Shown: in pieces, positions 61,099-64,000 of the stretch
How the letters are laid out: each line of letters begins with the position of its first letter
Position numbering within the stretch: position 1 is the stretch's first letter
Source: CBDCVO01 sp965223085
GTDB lineage: Bacteria > Pseudomonadota > Gammaproteobacteria > Ga0077536
Length of the DNA stretch: 64,000 bases
NCBI GenBank assembly: GCA_965223085.1
Contig: OZ244981.1
Coordinates: 992,001 to 1,056,000 of the forward strand
Direction: 5' to 3'
Notes under the pieces: generated by a model
What the model saw: the letters and a program-made list of their open reading frames with translations, nothing else
What the model was told of the DNA's origin: nothing
Databases searched by the model: none
Position numbers and translations under genes: made by a program

Positions 61099-62805
61099 AT
61101 GCGTATTTCCAAGCTTCTCATTCCCACCTTGCGTGAACCACCTGCCGACGCCGAAATCGTCTCACACCAGCTCATGCTGCGAGCCGGCTTGATCCGACAA
61201 TTAGCCGCCGGCATCTACACCTGGTTGCCGCTAGGCCTCAGAACCCTGCGCAAAATCGAGCAAATCGTGCGTGAAGAAATGGATCGCGCCGGCGCCCAAG
61301 AAGTGCTGATGTCCAGTGTGCTGCCGGCCGAACTGTGGCTCGAATCCACCCGCTGGGATGCTTACGGACCAGAATTATTGCGTCTTGAAGATCGACACCA
61401 GCGCGCGTTTTGCCTCGGACCAACCCATGAAGAAGTGATCACCGACTTGGTGCGACGCGAAATTAGAAGTTATAAGCAATTGCCCGCCAATTTCTACCAA
61501 ATTCAAATGAAATTTCGTGACGAAATTCGCCCGCGCTTCGGCATCATGCGTGCCCGGGAGTTCTTGATGAAGGACGCCTACTCGTTTCATCTCGACCGCG
61601 CATCGCTGGAGACGACGTACCAAGACATGTACGCCACTTATTCGCGCATTTTCGATCGTATTGGCCTCTCGTACCGCGCCGTACTCGCTGACACCGGTAA
61701 TATCGGTGGCTCCACCTCGCATGAATTTCATGTCCTAGCTGACTCCGGCGAAGACCTCATCGCCTTCAGCACCAGTGGCGATTTCGCGGCCAACGTGGAA
61801 CTGGTCCCGGCGCCACAACCGCGCACCTCGTGTCCCGCACCACGCGCCGACTTAGAGAGTGTCGCTACCCCCGAACAACATAGCATCGAAGCGGTCAGTC
61901 AGTTTCTCGACGTGACCGCGGCACAATGCGTGAAAACCCTGGTCGTGGCTGGCACTAACGATGATCTGGTGGCGCTGGTATTACGGGGCGATCACGAACT
62001 GAATGTCGTGAAAGCGGCGACGCAACCCGAAGTTGCGAGCCCGGTGCGTTTTGCTCGCCAAGAAGAAATCGAACAAGCGATCGCGTGTAAGCCGGGATCG
62101 CTGGGGCCGGTTAATCTCCCGCTTACGGTGATCGTCGATCACGCGGCCGCGGCCTTGGCAGATTTCGTGTGCGGCGCGAACCGCGACGGCTACCACTTGA
62201 CCGGCGTCAATTGGCAACGCGATGTGCCGCTCCCGCGGACGTCGGATTTGCGCAATGTCGTTGCCGGAGAGGCGAGCCCGGATGGCAACGGTGTTCTCGA
62301 GATCAAACGCGGCATCGAAGTCGGTCATATCTTCCAACTCGGCACGAAATACAGCACCGCGATGAACGCGTCGGTCCTTAACGAAAACGGCACGGCGGTG
62401 ACGTTGTTGATGGGCTGCTACGGTATCGGTGTATCGCGCATTGTTGCCGCGGCAATCGAACAAAATCACGATGAGCACGGCATTATTTGGCCGGCGGCGA
62501 TCGCACCGTTCCAAGTAGCGATCGCCCCGATCCACATGCACAAATCGGAACGCCTGCGCGCTGCCGCAGACAATCTCTACCGGCAACTGTGTGCGAGCGG
62601 CCTCGAATGTCTCTACTACGACACCAAGGAACGACCCGGGGTGATGTTCGCCGATCTAGAGCTAATCGGGATCCCTTATCGCCTCGTGCTCAGCGATCGG
62701 GGGCTCGACGCTGGCACGGTCGAATGCAAAGGCCGCACCGAGAGCGAATCGCAAGACATAGCGCTTGCCGCCGTGGTGGAATTCCTGACCGAACGACTCC
62801 GCTAG
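61099..62805 (+). CDS. proS: Prolyl-tRNA synthetase (bacterial type with insertion domain)
   Basis: About 568 residues, the bacterial class II enzyme. Motif 1 region GLIRQLAAGIYTWLPLGLR, motif 2 CLGPTHEEVITDLVRREIRS and motif 3 LLMGCYGIGVSRIVAAAIEQ are present. The long central YbaK-like editing insertion is at about 225-405 (VTAAQCVKTLVVAGTNDDL, CKPGSLGPVNLPLTVIVD). The C-terminal anticodon domain ends YDTKERPGVMFADLELIGIP. I chose ATG 61099 rather than GTG 61060. Charges tRNA-Pro and edits Ala-tRNA-Pro. Confidence 0.96.
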   Translation: MRISKLLIPTLREPPADAEIVSHQLMLRAGLIRQLAAGIYTWLPLGLRTLRKIEQIVREEMDRAGAQEVLMSSVLPAELWLESTRWDAYGPELLRLEDRHQRAFCLGPTHEEVITDLVRREIRSYKQLPANFYQIQMKFRDEIRPRFGIMRAREFLMKDAYSFHLDRASLETTYQDMYATYSRIFDRIGLSYRAVLADTGNIGGSTSHEFHVLADSGEDLIAFSTSGDFAANVELVPAPQPRTSCPAPRADLESVATPEQHSIEAVSQFLDVTAAQCVKTLVVAGTNDDLVALVLRGDHELNVVKAATQPEVASPVRFARQEEIEQAIACKPGSLGPVNLPLTVIVDHAAAALADFVCGANRDGYHLTGVNWQRDVPLPRTSDLRNVVAGEASPDGNGVLEIKRGIEVGHIFQLGTKYSTAMNASVLNENGTAVTLLMGCYGIGVSRIVAAAIEQNHDEHGIIWPAAIAPFQVAIAPIHMHKSERLRAAADNLYRQLCASGLECLYYDTKERPGVMFADLELIGIPYRLVLSDRGLDAGTVECKGRTESESQDIALAAVVEFLTERLR

Positions 62806-62858
62806 GATAGCGCCCGACACACGCGCTAGCGTCGTGTTCTTGCGATAAACCGCCAGTC

Positions 62859-62879
62859 CTAGCCTGGATATTGCACGAG
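62859..62879. repeat. Dispersed repeat copy D, at the end of the IS1380 relic
   Basis: Plus strand reads CTAGCCTGGATATTGCACGA, two mismatches from copy C. It lies downstream of the transposase relic end, at a place where a terminal inverted repeat of the element would be expected. Confidence 0.7.
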
Positions 62880-63073
62880 CGTCAGCCTAGCAGGGACGTT
62901 TCCGCGGAAACCTCGGGAAGCGGGGCTTTCGGCAGAGAACGGACTGGTTTCGGGGCGCGAAACCGAGGTGAGACGAAAGAATCGGTAATGAAAACCATGA
63001 AAATGCCGACGCCAGGCATGGCGCCTCCTCACCCATCGGTGTAGCGTGACCTTCGTCGCTGAGTTGTGTGACC

Positions 63074-63538
63074 TTACCCGAGCGCGAGGCGATGGGCGAC
63101 CAGATGAAACAGGTGCGGATCGGGATAAGCGCTTGAAAGCAGGAAACGGACACGGCGCGTATTGCGGATGACCACCGCGCCGATCTTCAACAGTTTCAAG
63201 CGTAGCGTGCCAACGTAGGCACGCGCGAGTTCGGTGCCGGTGAGCGCGAGCCGCCGGATCGTTTCGCGTAGCACATAAGCGAGGCTCGACATCAATAGAG
63301 GAAACTGATTCGGCCACCGACGATGGCAACTGGTGCGGTCGGCGAACAGGTCGAGTTGCTGCTCCTTGCCGATTTTCCATCTCCCCGCGAGCACAGTAGA
63401 GTCGGTCGTAGAGACGTTTCGATGTGCCGCCGAGGTTCGTCACGATATAGTGTGGATTACTCCCCTGGACCGTGTGCTCGGCCCTGACGATGACGCGGCG
63501 CCGGCGGTCCCAGGTCGCAACCTTGCAAAGCATGGTCG
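63074..63538 (-). pseudogene. IS1380-family transposase, C-terminal relic, frameshifted
   Basis: Only the C-terminal third is left. The first part reads ATWDRRRRVIVRAEHTVQGS and GGTSKRLYDRLYCARGEMEN in one frame; the chain then continues in another frame with IGKEQQLDLFADRTSC, ALTGTELARAYVGTLRLK and KIGAVVIRNTRRVRFLLSSA. The frame change lies near 63375. These blocks are diagnostic of the IS1380 DDE transposase C-terminus. The 5' part is gone at about 63540, next to a second transposase gene. The repeat at 62859 probably marks the original element end. Confidence 0.85.
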
Positions 63539-63599
63539 GGGTGCGAGACTAGGGAATACCAAGTTTCCCTGTCCCTCCAAAAAACCCGATCGTGTTGAA

Positions 63600-64000
63600 G
63601 TAATTGACATTATTCTTGGCGAGTTTAAACATTGCCGCCTGCTATTTGCTTTCATTCAGGCGATCGTCGCGTCGCTTTTTTCATCGACTAAGCCGCAACA
63701 CGAACTGGCGCCAGAGAATCTCGCGCCTCGACAACAAGTCATGATGTTGAAGCGATCGGTGAAACGGGCTCGCCCGAGCACGATTGATCGTCTGCTCTGG
63801 GTCGCGTTTTCGCGAAATGTCACCAATTGGCGCGGCAACCTGATCGCATTACATCCGGATACTGTCGTGCGCTGGCATCGAGAAGGGTTTCGTCGATATT
63901 GGGCTTGGAAAAGTCGCCCGGTAGGGCGTCCCCCCGTGGATGCCGAGTTAGTCTCGCTGATCCGCAGAATGCAGTCAGAGAACGTGACTTGGGGTGCGCC
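63600..64000 (+). CDS. Integrase-core transposase, N-terminal part, cut by window edge
   Basis: Frame open from about 63573 to the right edge. The recognisable part starts LFAFIQAIVASLFSSTK, then ENLAPRQQVMMLKRSVKRA, TVVRWHREGFRRYWAWKSRP and GRPPVDAELVSLIRRMQSEN, the N-terminal helices and zinc-like/HTH region of the IS3/IS481-like transposases whose DDE integrase core should follow. No start codon is obvious, so it may start near 63639 or be a 5' truncated copy. It abuts the broken IS1380 relic. Confidence 0.78.

Noticed and set aside
61981..62586. 201-codon minus-strand ORF over proS
   Set aside because: Antisense shadow of the proS insertion domain.
1..64000. tRNA or rRNA genes
   Set aside because: Reading by eye found no T-arm consensus in a cloverleaf context and no rRNA landmark.

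Overview
The window looks like a chromosomal segment of a gammaproteobacterium. The main reason is the gene order dapF - DUF484 - xerC - hslV - hslU - DUF971 - ubiE - ubiJ - ubiB, supported by the block ilvB-ilvN-ilvC-psd-pssA-leuA, by ydbH/ydbL, and by rlmD, rimI and proS. Base composition is moderately GC-rich and coding density is high. No rRNA or tRNA gene was recognised. The exact order is not determinable from sequence reading alone.

Left third (about 1-32 kb) is an accessory catabolic and redox region. In order it holds a thiolase cut by the left edge, an HExxH metallopeptidase-like protein, an exported glycoside hydrolase, a flavin oxidase / alpha-beta hydrolase / PNPOx-like / sulfurtransferase run, an HDOD signalling protein, a two-subunit N,N-dimethylformamidase, a ferritin-like/VIT metal transporter, a REP-type transposase broken by one stop codon, a fused double acyl-CoA dehydrogenase, and an exported hydratase-like protein. 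Then comes a decayed island (about 17-22 kb) with a 13-bp minisatellite, three frameshifted genes, a class III CoA-transferase and two small divergent ORFs. After it lie a large repetitive surface protein with a VPLPA-CTERM-like tail, a ureohydrolase, a GST-like protein with a structured 5' leader, two luciferase-like flavin oxidoreductases flanking a cytochrome P450, and a CtpA-type protease followed by a divergent polysaccharide deacetylase.

Middle and right (33-62.8 kb) are mainly housekeeping genes, nearly all on the minus strand and often coupled by 4-base ATGA/GTGA overlaps. They cover ubiquinone synthesis (ubiE, ubiJ, ubiB), HslUV proteolysis, XerC recombination, lysine/peptidoglycan precursor synthesis (dapF), murein recycling (nagZ), an oligopeptide ABC transporter without its ATPases, an L,D-transpeptidase, rlmD, a PolB-like exonuclease, ydbH/ydbL envelope lipid-transport-type genes, a PagL-type lipid A deacylase, rimI, a family 4 uracil-DNA glycosylase, leuA, phosphatidylethanolamine synthesis (pssA, psd), branched-chain amino acid synthesis (ilvC, ilvN, ilvB) and divergent proS.

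The right edge carries a frameshifted IS1380-family transposase relic and the start of an integrase-core transposase that leaves the window. A roughly 20-bp motif beside the IS1380 relic recurs at least three more times (plus one weaker copy) exactly at gene starts and stops in the housekeeping part, and is the most interesting non-genic pattern I saw. Other points of interest are six minus-one frameshifts confined to 17.4-21.6 kb, two mutually overlapping hairpins ahead of the GST-like gene, an alpha/beta hydrolase with His in place of the nucleophile, and a strongly translated 30-residue hydrophobic peptide divergent from a 73-residue ORF.
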